In this document: positions 1 through 8,692 of the stretch, piece by piece
How the letters are laid out: each line of letters starts with the position of its first letter
How positions within the stretch are numbered: the stretch's first letter is position 1
From: Flavobacterium sp.
Lineage (GTDB): Bacteria > Bacteroidota > Bacteroidia > Flavobacteriales > Flavobacteriaceae
Direction: 5' to 3'
DNA length: 64,000 nt
Assembly (NCBI RefSeq): GCF_027531705.1
Contig: NZ_JAPZSP010000020.1
Span: 62,001 to 126,000 of the forward strand
Translations under genes and position numbers: made by a program
The notes under the pieces: model-generated
Told to the model about the DNA's origin: nothing
Databases searched by the model: none
Seen by the model: the letters and a program-made list of their open reading frames with translations, nothing else

Positions 1-809
1 TCTTTATCTAATTTTTTTCTTAGTTTTGAAATAAACATATCTAAACTTCTAGTAACTATTACGCCTTCATTTTCCCAAATTTCCTTTTGTAAAGTATTTC
101 TATCGATGATTTCATTTGGAGATGATGAAAGAATATACAATAATTTAGATTCTTTGGGAGTTAATGAAATTTGTTCCATTTCAAATTGAAGCTGATTTTT
201 TTGGAAGTAGAATATATATTTTCCAATTGTTATGTTGGTTTCATCGTCAGCAATAATTACTTCTTTTTCTATTTTTTCATTTCTAAATCGCATCAAAAAG
301 AAAATTGAAATTGCTAAAAATAAAATTGCAAAAAAAGAATATTTAGTAAATAAAATATTGGTTTTTGAAGCAAATTTTAAAGTTATAACATAACAATCTA
401 GAGGCATTTTTCTTCCAATACAAGTAATAACATTTTTACTTGAATCAGCATCAATATGAAAACCATAAACAATGACTTCACTTAAACATTTCTTAACTGA
501 GACAGAGTATTCTTTTGGAAAAGAACTTTTTGAAATGTTATTTTGAAGAATATTGATAAGTGAATCAGGAGAAAAAGCAAATTGATTTTCAAATCTAATT
601 TGAAATTCATTTTTTGAAATTGTTTTTATTGGTAGCACTCTAGAAGTTCTATCATTAGAGCTAATCAAAACCTCATGCCCTATTTTTCTCAAAATAATTT
701 CATTTTTTGAATTATCTATTATTGATTCTGCAAGATAGTTAGAGCAAAAAGGAATTGCAAAAACACCTAAGACGATTAAGAATAAGATAAAAACATACTT
801 TTGTTTCAT
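1..809 (-). CDS. Membrane-anchored winged-helix regulator (partial)
   Basis: Starts at an ATG at 807-809 and runs off the left window edge, so the end of the protein is missing. The visible 269 residues hold a hydrophobic N-terminus (about 4-22), a region of about 130 residues that is probably extracytoplasmic, a second membrane segment (about 157-174), and an OmpR/PhoB-type winged helix from about residue 197 (seen in LTPKESKLLYIL and SLDMFISKLRKKLDK). There is no receiver domain. The order suggests a one-component membrane sensor, comparable in principle to ToxR but with the DNA-binding domain at the C-terminus. Its ligand and targets cannot be read from the sequence. It is divergent from the WD40 gene. 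Confidence 0.75.
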   Translation of the reverse strand, partial: MKQKYVFILFLIVLGVFAIPFCSNYLAESIIDNSKNEIILRKIGHEVLISSNDRTSRVLPIKTISKNEFQIRFENQFAFSPDSLINILQNNISKSSFPKEYSVSVKKCLSEVIVYGFHIDADSSKNVITCIGRKMPLDCYVITLKFASKTNILFTKYSFFAILFLAISIFFLMRFRNEKIEKEVIIADDETNITIGKYIFYFQKNQLQFEMEQISLTPKESKLLYILSSSPNEIIDRNTLQKEIWENEGVIVTRSLDMFISKLRKKLDK

Positions 810-907
810 GTTTCAAAAGTATTTACTTTTTAGTTTATTAAAAATGTATTTAATAAAGATTTACACTTTTTTTACAAAAAAAAATCTTCAAATACTCAAA
901 ATGATGT

Positions 908-915
908 TAAGTTTG
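908..915 (+). promoter_or_regulatory. Possible -7 box of the WD40 gene
   Basis: TAAGTTTG matches the Bacteroidota -7 consensus TAnnTTTG and lies 20 bases before the ATG. No clear TTG-type -33 box is seen at the right distance, so this is weak. Confidence 0.35.
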
Positions 916-935
916 ATGCATAATCAAAAGTAATT

Positions 936-1901
936 ATGATAATAAAAAACGCACTGATTAAACTTACTATATTGTTAATTACTTTCAATACTCATCTTTT
1001 TGCTCAAAATGCAAAAGAAAAACAAATACTATGGACAACTGATTGGAGTCCAAATGGGAAATTCATTGCAATTGGTGGTAATATTGATTCTTTGAAAATT
1101 TATGATGCAAAAAGTTTAAAATTATATAAATCATTTGCAATAAAAGGAACAATAACTCGAGTAAAATGGCATCCTAACAAAAATGTTATTGCAGTTGCAA
1201 CACAAATTTCTGATGATAAAGCAATGTTACTTAATTTAGATACCAATTCTAAAATTGAACTAAATGGAATTTCACCTGATGGCGCAAGAGGAATTGATTG
1301 GAATTATAACGGTGAGTTTCTAACAGTTGCTGATAATGACGGACAAATTACACTATTTGATGATAAAGGAGAATTGATTAGAAAGTTTGCCAATGAAAAT
1401 AATTCAACGAAAGGAATCACTGCAATTGATTGGCATCCGAGCAAAAATATTTTTGTAACAGTTTCTGATAAAATCAGAATTTTATCAATGGATGGAAATT
1501 TGCTCCAAACTATAAAACACAGAGAAGAAGATGTTTTACTATTAAGTGTTGCTTGGCACAAGTCGGGCTTCTTTTTTGTAACAGGAGATTATGGCTATGA
1601 TACTTATAAATCATTGCTTCAATATTGGGATGAGCAAGGTAATTTGATAAAATTAACTGATATAAGCAAAGGTGAATATCGAAATCTGACATGGAATCCA
1701 GAAGGCAACCGATTAGCTTCAGCAAGTGACGCATTAAGAATTTGGGATGAAAAAGGAAATCTAATTTCAGAAGGAAAATCTAAAGAATATTTATGGGGAA
1801 TTTCATGGAATAAAAACGGAAAAAAAATTATTACATCAAGCATAGCACAAACTATCTCTATTTGGAATAAAAACGCAGAATTACTTATGAATTTTGAATG
1901 A
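936..1901 (+). CDS. Exported WD40-repeat protein
   Basis: A 321-residue protein with an N-terminal signal peptide (hydrophobic stretch ending about FNTHLFAQ, residue 24). The mature part is almost entirely WD40-like: seven copies of a (D/K/A/T/S)W-x-x-x-G/K element (DWSPNG, KWHPNK, DWNYNG, DWHPSK, AWHKSG, TWNPEG, SWNKNG), as expected for one closed seven-bladed propeller. It has no enzymatic domain and no T9SS sorting tail, so it is probably periplasmic or surface-retained and works as a binding scaffold. The partner is unknown. It converges with the response-regulator gene, whose end is 21 bases downstream. Confidence 0.75.
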   Translation: MIIKNALIKLTILLITFNTHLFAQNAKEKQILWTTDWSPNGKFIAIGGNIDSLKIYDAKSLKLYKSFAIKGTITRVKWHPNKNVIAVATQISDDKAMLLNLDTNSKIELNGISPDGARGIDWNYNGEFLTVADNDGQITLFDDKGELIRKFANENNSTKGITAIDWHPSKNIFVTVSDKIRILSMDGNLLQTIKHREEDVLLLSVAWHKSGFFFVTGDYGYDTYKSLLQYWDEQGNLIKLTDISKGEYRNLTWNPEGNRLASASDALRIWDEKGNLISEGKSKEYLWGISWNKNGKKIITSSIAQTISIWNKNAELLMNFE

Positions 1902-1922
1902 ATAAAAATGAATCTTCATAAA

Positions 1923-2285
1923 TTATGAAAGCAACTCCAACACTTTATCCACCACTTTCTTAATAGAAAATGGTTTTGTCATATAGGCATCAGCACCAAG
2001 AGCCATTCCTTTTTCTATATCGCTTTCTTTGTTCTTGGCAGAAAGAAAAATTACTTTGGTATGTTTTAGATTATCATCTTTTCTTATTTGTTCAATTGTT
2101 GCATAACCGTCAACCATTGGCATCATTACATCTAGAATGATAACGTCAGGATAACTGGTTTTCACAATATCTAAGGCTTCTTGTCCGTCGCGTGCTATAA
2201 AAACTTCGTAGTTATTTTTCTTGAACGTATATTCAAGTGACATTACTATGTTAGGCTCGTCATCGACTATTAAAATCTTTTTCAT
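1923..2285 (-). CDS. Stand-alone response-regulator receiver (CheY-like)
   Basis: A 120-residue receiver domain only. The acidic pair is D8-D9 (IVDDE), the phospho-acceptor is D52 (IILDVMMP), the switch serine is S82 (FLSAK) and the conserved lysine is K104 (TKPF). There is no output domain. It lies 120 bases downstream of the symporter-histidine kinase on the same strand and is its likely phosphorylation partner. Without an effector domain the signal must pass by protein-protein contact or on to another regulator. The spacer holds a short repeated 'caatttcaacttcaaaaat' stretch. Confidence 0.85.
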   Translation of the reverse strand: MKKILIVDDEPNIVMSLEYTFKKNNYEVFIARDGQEALDIVKTSYPDVIILDVMMPMVDGYATIEQIRKDDNLKHTKVIFLSAKNKESDIEKGMALGADAYMTKPFSIKKVVDKVLELLS

Positions 2286-2405
2286 TTTTTAAATTTCTAT
2301 ATTCAATTTCAACTTCAAAAATCAACTTCAAAAATCAATTTCAAAATTTAAATTCAATTTTACGATTATCTATCTGTTTTTTAGTTATCTTAAATCTGCT
2401 TTTTG

Positions 2406-5102
2406 CTAATTGAAATCTACTTTTTGTTTTGGTAAAGTAAACACAATACAAGCGCCTTTTACACTAGATTGAGCCCAAATTTTACCTTTGTGATGATCTA
2501 TAATTTGTTTGCAAATAGCTAATCCTAAACCGCTACCTACCGGTTTTTTGATATTTTGGTTGGTTGATTGGTAGAACTTTTCAAAAATTGCTTCAAAATC
2601 ATTCGGATTAATTCCTTTTCCATTATCATGTACTAAAGTATGAATAAAATCTTCTTTTTCAAAAATTTGAATGGTAATTAACCCTTCTTTTTCAGGACAA
2701 AACTTAATTGCGTTTGACACTAAGTTAGTTATCACCTGAAAAATTCTATCTTCATCATAAAAAGCTTTTACAGTATCTTTACTTTCTATATGAATTGAGA
2801 TATTTTTATTTCTGATTAATTGCTGTAAAGGCTCAATCGCTTTTTCGATGGTTGCAACCAAATTATATTTTCCAGGATTAATAGTTTGTTTACCTGTTTC
2901 AAATTTTTCTAAATCTAAAATTTTATCAATCAAACGATTCAATCTATCAGATTCAGAAATGATATTTTGAAGAAATTGTTTTTTCAATTCATCCGGAATT
3001 TCATCATCGTCGTGCAAAATTTCACTAGCAGCACGAATCGCTGTAATTGGCGTACGAAGTTCGTGTGTTACTGTATCCAAAAATTCGTCTTTTTGCTTGT
3101 CTTTTACCATAAGCGAAAGATTAGCATTTTGCAATTTGGCAGTGATTTCTTTTAATTCGTTAGAAGTTTCTGTTAGTTTTTTATTGATTATAATATTCTC
3201 TTTCGATTCTTCTAGGATTTTTAGAACTTCAGGTAAGCTTATTTTTTCTTCTTTCACAACACTCGAAATCAAAATTCTAGCCGAAGCTGTTCCGATATGA
3301 CCTGTTAAAAGATTTTCAGAAAATTTGATTAAACGTGCATCTGCCAATTCAATGTCTTTATCAACATTATATTTTACATTGAAAATATTCATGGCTCTTT
3401 TGGTGCGTTCTTCACCAAGAAAACGAATCAATACTTTCTCAATATCGTTTCTATATGCAGTTCCTTTCCAGATAAAAGCATTTTCGTGATTGGTTATGTA
3501 ACGGCTAATATCTACAAACATTTCGGCATAATTGCGTTCGCGGTAATTTCCTTTAAAACTAACAGAAACCGCAAAATAAGTAATCGTATTAAAAAACAAA
3601 CTCCAGAATAATGCATGCGGAACAGGTTGCAAATAATCTAATCCAAACAATTGAAAAGGTTTCAGTAAATAAATTCCATATAATCCATCAGAAATAAAGG
3701 TACTCGAACTATTGCTTAAACCAATTGCATATGGTGCTAACAATGTATAAATACAAATAGCAAAACCAACTAAAATACTGTAAACGGCGCCTAAACGCGA
3801 ACCTCTTTTCCAGAATAAAGCACCAAAAAAAGCAGGTGCCAATTGGGCTATGATCACAAAAGCAATCATTCCTATTGAAACCAAATTATAATCTAATCCA
3901 AATAGTCTATAAATAAAATAAGATGTTATGATTAGCGAAAAGATGCCAATTTTTCTACTGTTAAGAATTTTTCTACTGCTAATGGTTTCATCGTTACCTT
4001 TAAGTTTTCCAAGTAAATTATAAGGAATCAAAATATTATTAGTCACCATAGTTGATAATCCGATGGAAGAAACAACAATCATAGATATTGCTGCCGAAAA
4101 TCCACCTAGAAAAACCATTACCGTTAATGTTTTTTGGTCAAATAATTGCGGAATTAATAATGAATAAGTGTCTGAATTTACATTTTGACCTTCAAATAAA
4201 ATATTGCCACCCCAAGCTATTGGATATACAAAAATATTGAAAATTAAAAGGTATAAAGGAAACAACCAAACGGCTGTATTAATGTGATTTTCGCGGTTAT
4301 TCTCGATTACTCCAACTTGAAATTGACGTGGTAATAAGAAAATAGCAAACATGGATAAAACACAAAGCAAAAACCAGTTAATTGCTTGCGGTAAGCCACC
4401 AATAGTGTTTTTCTCTTTAAAATTTTCTAACAAAGAAGCTTTTTGGTAAATATCATCAAAACCATCAAAAACAAAAAAGGTTACATAAACTCCAATTATC
4501 ACGAAGAAAACCAGTTTCAAAACACTTTCCATTGCAACAGCAGTAACAATTCCTTTTCTTTTTTCGGAAGCATCTACATATCTGGTTCCATAATAAGAAG
4601 CAAAAAGTGCTAAAGCCACTGCTACAAGTGTTGTGGTATCATCAAAAATGTTTTTGCTAGTTGGTGTATTGGTTACTACGTGAAATGTTTCTGAAATAGC
4701 TTTGAGTTGTAACGAAATGTATGGAATAATTCCTGTCAAACAAATAACGGTTACTATGGCACCAAGAAAACGACTGTTTCCGTAACGAAGCGAAATAAAA
4801 TCGGCAATACTTGAAATTTTGTTAACTCGAGAAATTCGAATAATTTTCTTTAGAATTAAAATCCAGGAAGGTGCAATAATGATTGGTCCAAGATAAATTG
4901 GAAGATAACTCAAACCACTATCGGCTGCAACGCCTATACTACCATAATACGTCCAAGCTGTGCAATATACCGCTAAAGATAAAGTATAGATATATGGATT
5001 ATTCGTCCATTTGCTATTTCCTTTTTTTTCTGCCCAATAAGCAATATAAAAAAGAACGGCCAAATAGCCCGAAAGAATCACTAAAAGAGCTATACTATTC
5101 AT
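2406..5102 (-). CDS. Sodium:solute symporter / STAC / histidine kinase hybrid (CbrA/CrbS-like)
   Basis: An 898-residue inner-membrane protein. Residues about 1-510 form an SLC5/SSS-type multi-helix transporter domain. A STAC-like segment follows at about 580-640 (ENLLTGHIGTASARILISS), then a short coiled coil. The kinase core comes next: H-box with H680 (THELRTPITAIR), N-box about 790 (LVSNAIKF), G boxes GKGI and GSGLGLAIC about 855. The same architecture is known from CbrA and CrbS, which sense or carry a substrate and control carbon-source uptake genes. The start overlaps the upstream small gene by 8 bases, so the two are probably co-translated; the receiver gene lies downstream. The nearby porin and MHS transporter are plausible targets (inference). 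Confidence 0.88.
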   Translation of the reverse strand: MNSIALLVILSGYLAVLFYIAYWAEKKGNSKWTNNPYIYTLSLAVYCTAWTYYGSIGVAADSGLSYLPIYLGPIIIAPSWILILKKIIRISRVNKISSIADFISLRYGNSRFLGAIVTVICLTGIIPYISLQLKAISETFHVVTNTPTSKNIFDDTTTLVAVALALFASYYGTRYVDASEKRKGIVTAVAMESVLKLVFFVIIGVYVTFFVFDGFDDIYQKASLLENFKEKNTIGGLPQAINWFLLCVLSMFAIFLLPRQFQVGVIENNRENHINTAVWLFPLYLLIFNIFVYPIAWGGNILFEGQNVNSDTYSLLIPQLFDQKTLTVMVFLGGFSAAISMIVVSSIGLSTMVTNNILIPYNLLGKLKGNDETISSRKILNSRKIGIFSLIITSYFIYRLFGLDYNLVSIGMIAFVIIAQLAPAFFGALFWKRGSRLGAVYSILVGFAICIYTLLAPYAIGLSNSSSTFISDGLYGIYLLKPFQLFGLDYLQPVPHALFWSLFFNTITYFAVSVSFKGNYRERNYAEMFVDISRYITNHENAFIWKGTAYRNDIEKVLIRFLGEERTKRAMNIFNVKYNVDKDIELADARLIKFSENLLTGHIGTASARILISSVVKEEKISLPEVLKILEESKENIIINKKLTETSNELKEITAKLQNANLSLMVKDKQKDEFLDTVTHELRTPITAIRAASEILHDDDEIPDELKKQFLQNIISESDRLNRLIDKILDLEKFETGKQTINPGKYNLVATIEKAIEPLQQLIRNKNISIHIESKDTVKAFYDEDRIFQVITNLVSNAIKFCPEKEGLITIQIFEKEDFIHTLVHDNGKGINPNDFEAIFEKFYQSTNQNIKKPVGSGLGLAICKQIIDHHKGKIWAQSSVKGACIVFTLPKQKVDFN

Positions 5103-5289
5103 TATATCGAGTTACAATTAATAAAGAAATAAGTATGGAAATCAAAGAAATAGAAAAGAAATAAATATAAATTACAGGAAAGCCCAACAGATTTTGAGAC
5201 GAGTCAAATAGCAATACTATAGGAAGATTAAATCCCATGAGTAAAACCATTGAAACAATTATCATTTTTTGTTGGTGTCGCTTTTTCAT
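5095..5289 (-). CDS. Small two-helix membrane protein
   Basis: The 64-residue frame starting MKKRHQQK is preferred. An upstream in-frame ATG at 5355 would add 22 residues encoded by a dispersed 'cacaaattacac' type repeat. Two hydrophobic segments (about 8-26 and 36-58) suggest an integral membrane protein. Its TAG stop lies 3 bases before the ATG of the symporter-kinase, read on the minus strand with an 8-base gene overlap, so the two are translationally coupled. The function is not recognised; a small partner of the hybrid kinase is a reasonable guess. Confidence 0.6.
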   Translation of the reverse strand: MKKRHQQKMIIVSMVLLMGFNLPIVLLFDSSQNLLGFPVIYIYFFSISLISILISLLIVTRYNE

Positions 5290-5354
5290 TTTATAAACAC
5301 AAATTACACAAATTATTGTTGGATAAATTTTCACGAATTTAAACAAAGTTTTCA

Positions 5355-5439
5355 AACTCCTAAACTTTTAAACTAACAAACTTCTATACTCCTAAACTTT
5401 TAAACCTTTAAACCCTTAAACATTTTAAACTTTTAAACA
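5355..5439. repeat. TTTAAA-rich direct repeats
   Basis: Tandem, slightly varied units of the form 'taaacttttaaac' / 'aaacccttaaac' fill the gap between the membrane-protein gene and the small gene at 5506. A similar array lies at 48561-48603 and a short one near 42652-42671. The unit is close to self-complementary. It looks like a lineage-specific intergenic repeat; no coding function is seen. Confidence 0.6.
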
Positions 5440-5453
5440 ATCTGTTATAAATG

Positions 5454-5487
5454 CTCAAAAGCCCTTAAATTAATAAGAGCTTCTGAG
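5454..5487 (-). terminator. Possible terminator after the transporter operon
   Basis: An imperfect hairpin, CTCAAAAGCCCTTA paired with TAAGAGCTTCTGAG with two mismatches, lies just after the last gene of the InsA-like/porin/MHS block. No strong T-run follows on the minus strand, so this is tentative. Confidence 0.35.
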
Positions 5488-5505
5488 ACTAACCAATAAA
5501 ATTAT

Positions 5506-5721
5506 TTAATCTTCGTATTCATCGGTGATTGCATACCAGCCAAAAATGGTTAAACCAGTAACAATCATAGGTAATAAAATGAAGAAAACAATAATTCCAA
5601 AAACTAAATCGTCTTGTTTTCCTGTGGTTAATTTATAACCAAAGATTCCAATTGAAAAGTAAGCAACTGCTGCAGCAAGAGCAATCCAAACAATTCCTAA
5701 ATATTTTTTTAATGCGTTCAT
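5506..5721 (-). CDS. Small two-TM protein accompanying the MHS transporter (DUF6814-like)
   Basis: A 71-residue protein with two membrane segments (about 9-29 and 40-62) and an acidic tail (ITDEYED). It follows the MHS transporter by 11 bases on the same strand and is almost certainly in its operon. It resembles the small Bacteroidota family I know as DUF6814, which is found beside such transporters; that assignment is from memory. It is possibly an accessory or stabilising subunit of the transporter. Confidence 0.65.
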   Translation of the reverse strand: MNALKKYLGIVWIALAAAVAYFSIGIFGYKLTTGKQDDLVFGIIVFFILLPMIVTGLTIFGWYAITDEYED

Positions 5722-5732
5722 AGTTTTATATT

Positions 5733-7271
5733 TTAGTCGTGAAGAGTATTAATTTTTCTGTCAATGTAAATCATTCCGATAACGAAACAAACTGCGGCAA
5801 TACCAATTGGATACCATAATCCTTCAAGGTAAAATTCTACATCACCGGCTTCTTTTGCATTCGTTACAAAGTAAGTTGAAATTGCAGGAAGTAATCCTCC
5901 AAAGATACCATTTCCTACGTGATAAGGTAATGACATAGACGTATATCTAATTTTAACTGGGAACATTTCTACAAGGAATGCAGCAATTGGACCATAAACC
6001 ATCGTCACAAAAATTACTTGAACAAAAACCATAAGAATTAAGAACCATCTGTCGCCATTGTTAATCATTTTAGTAACTTTAGTTTCAATTTTATCTTTTC
6101 CTTTATCATCAAGCATTACTTTTCCATTTTCAAAATGAATAGTTTTGATTTCTTCAACTGTAGTTCCGTCAGTATAAGCTTTTGTAGTAGTATAGATTGA
6201 ATCCATTTTTGTAGCGTCAACTTCTTTAATAGATGGAACTACTTTAGTTTGCTCAACAATTTCACTTTTCTTAGTCAAATCTGTTGAATTATACATTGCT
6301 CTATAAATTGGACGATATAATAAAATCGCTAACAACATACCTGCCATCATAATTGATTTTCTACCCCATTTATCACTTAACCATCCAAATACAACAAAGA
6401 ACGGAGTTCCAAGTATTAGGGCAACACCCAAAAGCATATCAACTTGAGAAGAATCGATACTTTGAACAGTTTTTAAGAAGTTCATGGCATAGAATTGTCC
6501 TGTGTACCAAACAACACCTTGTCCCATTGTAGCACCAAATAATGCAAGAAGAACGAATTTTAAATTGAATTTATTTCCGAAACTTTCTTTTAAAGGATTA
6601 GTTGAAGTTTTTCCTTCAGCTTTAGTTTTTGCGAAAGCTGGAGACTCATGCATGTTTTTACGAATCAAATAAGATACAAAAACCATCAAGATTGATACCC
6701 AAAATGGTACTCTCCAACCCCACTCATCAAATGCTTCTTTAGATAAAGACGCTTTAGTAATTAAAATTACCATTAATGAAATGAACAAACCAACTGTTGC
6801 TGTTGTTTGAATCCATGATGTCCAATAGCCTTTTTCTCCTGCAGGTGCGTGTTCTGCTACATACGTTGCGGCTCCACCATATTCACCTCCAAGAGCTAAA
6901 CCTTGAAGTAAACGAAGAATTAATACTAAAATTGGAGCAGCAAAACCAATTGTTTCATAACTCGGAATACATCCAATTACAAATGTTGCGCCACCCATTA
7001 ACATCAACGTTACCATGAACGTGTATTTTCTTCCTATTAAATCGCCTAATCTTCCGAAGAAAAGGGCTCCAAACGGACGTACTACGAAACCTGCAGCAAA
7101 GGTTGCAAGTGTAGATAAGAAGGCTGCAGTTGGATTATCTGTTGGAAAGAATTTGGTAGACAATACTACTGCTAAACTTCCGAAGATATAGAAATCATAC
7201 CATTCGATCATTGTACCCATTGAGGAAGCAGAAATAACTTTCCAAATTCCTGTTGTTTTTTTATCGCTCAT
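5733..7271 (-). CDS. MFS transporter, metabolite:H+ symporter (MHS) type
   Basis: A 512-residue, 12-helix transporter. The N-terminus (SMGTMIEWYDFYIFGSLA) and the loop motif GRLGDLIGRKYTF are typical of the MHS family that includes alpha-ketoglutarate, shikimate and proline/betaine permeases. A second loop motif is GWLSDKWGRKS. Unusually, about 80 polar residues (about 325-405) separate two C-terminal-half helices, making it longer than the usual 430-450. The porin gene lies just upstream (30-base gap) and the small membrane protein just downstream. The pair suggests outer- and inner-membrane uptake of one organic acid; which one cannot be told. Confidence 0.85.
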   Translation of the reverse strand: MSDKKTTGIWKVISASSMGTMIEWYDFYIFGSLAVVLSTKFFPTDNPTAAFLSTLATFAAGFVVRPFGALFFGRLGDLIGRKYTFMVTLMLMGGATFVIGCIPSYETIGFAAPILVLILRLLQGLALGGEYGGAATYVAEHAPAGEKGYWTSWIQTTATVGLFISLMVILITKASLSKEAFDEWGWRVPFWVSILMVFVSYLIRKNMHESPAFAKTKAEGKTSTNPLKESFGNKFNLKFVLLALFGATMGQGVVWYTGQFYAMNFLKTVQSIDSSQVDMLLGVALILGTPFFVVFGWLSDKWGRKSIMMAGMLLAILLYRPIYRAMYNSTDLTKKSEIVEQTKVVPSIKEVDATKMDSIYTTTKAYTDGTTVEEIKTIHFENGKVMLDDKGKDKIETKVTKMINNGDRWFLILMVFVQVIFVTMVYGPIAAFLVEMFPVKIRYTSMSLPYHVGNGIFGGLLPAISTYFVTNAKEAGDVEFYLEGLWYPIGIAAVCFVIGMIYIDRKINTLHD

Positions 7272-7301
7272 ATTTATTAATTTATTAGTTTATTGTTTGT
7301 T

Positions 7302-8591
7302 TTAAAAAGAATATACCGCAGAGATAGTTGTTCTTAGATTTCCAACTTTGTTTTGGTTGTCAGAAATGGATAAATCCGACTGTGTTTTTCCATGAGTGGC
7401 CGCTGTGTATTCAACTTCTGGTGTAATTCTAAATTTATTTTGTTTAAAATCTACACGAGCAGCAGTTCTCCACATATATTTAACACCTCTTGTAGCTGTA
7501 ATACCTCTTGCATAAATATTGGCTGGAGCAACATCTGAAGAAGTACCCTCTTGATTTGTATAACCAAAAAATAAACCTGGTGCTGTTTTTTTGCTATTAC
7601 TGGCTATATCTAACCAAAATGAATTTGTTCTTATTCCCTCATAAGTAACTGGATTAGTTCCATTTGCATAACTAGCATATCCGCCTAACATAACCAAATG
7701 ATGCAAGTTTTCTCCTGAGATTCCATAAAGTTTTACATGAAACTTTTCATTATTGTATTTCATGTAAGCAACAATTGATGTTGAATTTAAAGTTTCGGAA
7801 GATTTTTTAATTACAGCTGGCACTGCAGGAGTCGTTCCCGTGGCAGGTATTGCTGGAGAGATTACTGACTCAATTAATGGTTTATTTGGATAAAATTCAG
7901 CTCCAAAACCTGCTATAATAGATTTGCTTCTATATTCAATTTTACCATGCATGGCAGGAATTACGCTATTGTAAACAGGTGAATTTTGATTTCCATCTGC
8001 TGAAAATGCTCCAAACTCTCTATCTTTATAGGCAATAAAAGATACTTTAAATTTATCATTTAATTTTTGATCAATTCTAAATTGTGTTGCCCATCCAAAT
8101 GGATTGAAAGGAATTCCAGTAGAAAAGTTAGCAACACCAGGGAAAACCTCAGGAATAAATGTAGGATACCAAGTTTGACCAAAAGTTATTGATGTTTTAG
8201 CCCAATCTAACTTTGCATACGCATGACGTAATCTAAACAAAGCTATAGATTGTTGAGTGTTTCCAAAAAAATCGCCTTCGAGAACGCCATTCACCTTTGC
8301 ACCCCAAACGTCTGGACCAGTTGCCTTAACACCTAATCTTGACACTACAGATAAAAAGTTGGATGCTCCTGTTTGGTTAATATCATCTCCGTTGGCATCT
8401 AGCTTTTCATCTAAAGGCCAAAAATTTAAATGATACTCTCTCACTTGTGCTGACTGTCTAGTGTCCATGCTATAATCAACACGGGCAAAACCATATACAT
8501 CTACTTTATATGGGATTTCTTGAGTTTTTGGCTCTTGAGAAAATGCTAATGCTGAAAATAGGAATGCAACATTTAATAAAATTTTCTTCAT
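7302..8591 (-). CDS. Outer-membrane porin-like beta-barrel
   Basis: A 429-residue protein with a signal peptide (cleavage after about ALAFSQ, residue 19). The rest is alternating beta-strand sequence rich in aromatic residues and ends in a terminal phenylalanine (ISAVYSF), as expected of an outer-membrane barrel. Early residues (VDVYGFARVDYSMDTRQ) and later ones (TFGQTWYPTFIPEVFPG) resemble DcaP-like porins known for dicarboxylate uptake, but I cannot confirm the family. It is first of a porin-transporter-small protein set and lies about 100 bases after the InsA-like gene. Confidence 0.75.
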   Translation of the reverse strand: MKKILLNVAFLFSALAFSQEPKTQEIPYKVDVYGFARVDYSMDTRQSAQVREYHLNFWPLDEKLDANGDDINQTGASNFLSVVSRLGVKATGPDVWGAKVNGVLEGDFFGNTQQSIALFRLRHAYAKLDWAKTSITFGQTWYPTFIPEVFPGVANFSTGIPFNPFGWATQFRIDQKLNDKFKVSFIAYKDREFGAFSADGNQNSPVYNSVIPAMHGKIEYRSKSIIAGFGAEFYPNKPLIESVISPAIPATGTTPAVPAVIKKSSETLNSTSIVAYMKYNNEKFHVKLYGISGENLHHLVMLGGYASYANGTNPVTYEGIRTNSFWLDIASNSKKTAPGLFFGYTNQEGTSSDVAPANIYARGITATRGVKYMWRTAARVDFKQNKFRITPEVEYTAATHGKTQSDLSISDNQNKVGNLRTTISAVYSF

Positions 8592-8602
8592 AAGATTTAA
8601 AA

Positions 8603-8638
8603 AATTTGGTTAGTAATTCATTTTTGCTTGACCAAATT
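8603..8638. promoter_or_regulatory. Inverted repeat in the porin leader, possible operator
   Basis: AATTTGGT at 8603-8610 and its exact complement ACCAAATT at 8631-8638 are separated by 20 bases, between the InsA-like gene and the porin ATG. The spacer holds TTTTTGCT, which recurs upstream of the InsA-like gene (9162 and 9243). Regulatory use by the neighbouring DNA-binding protein is inference. Confidence 0.35.
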
Positions 8639-8692
8639 CTAAAATTTTGTTAATGAAAAAAATTATGATATATATTTATGTAAATACTATAG

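Noticed and set aside
5290..5355. An upstream start (5355) for the small membrane protein
   Set aside because: The extra residues are encoded by a dispersed repeat and do not look conserved; the inner ATG gives a normal small membrane protein.
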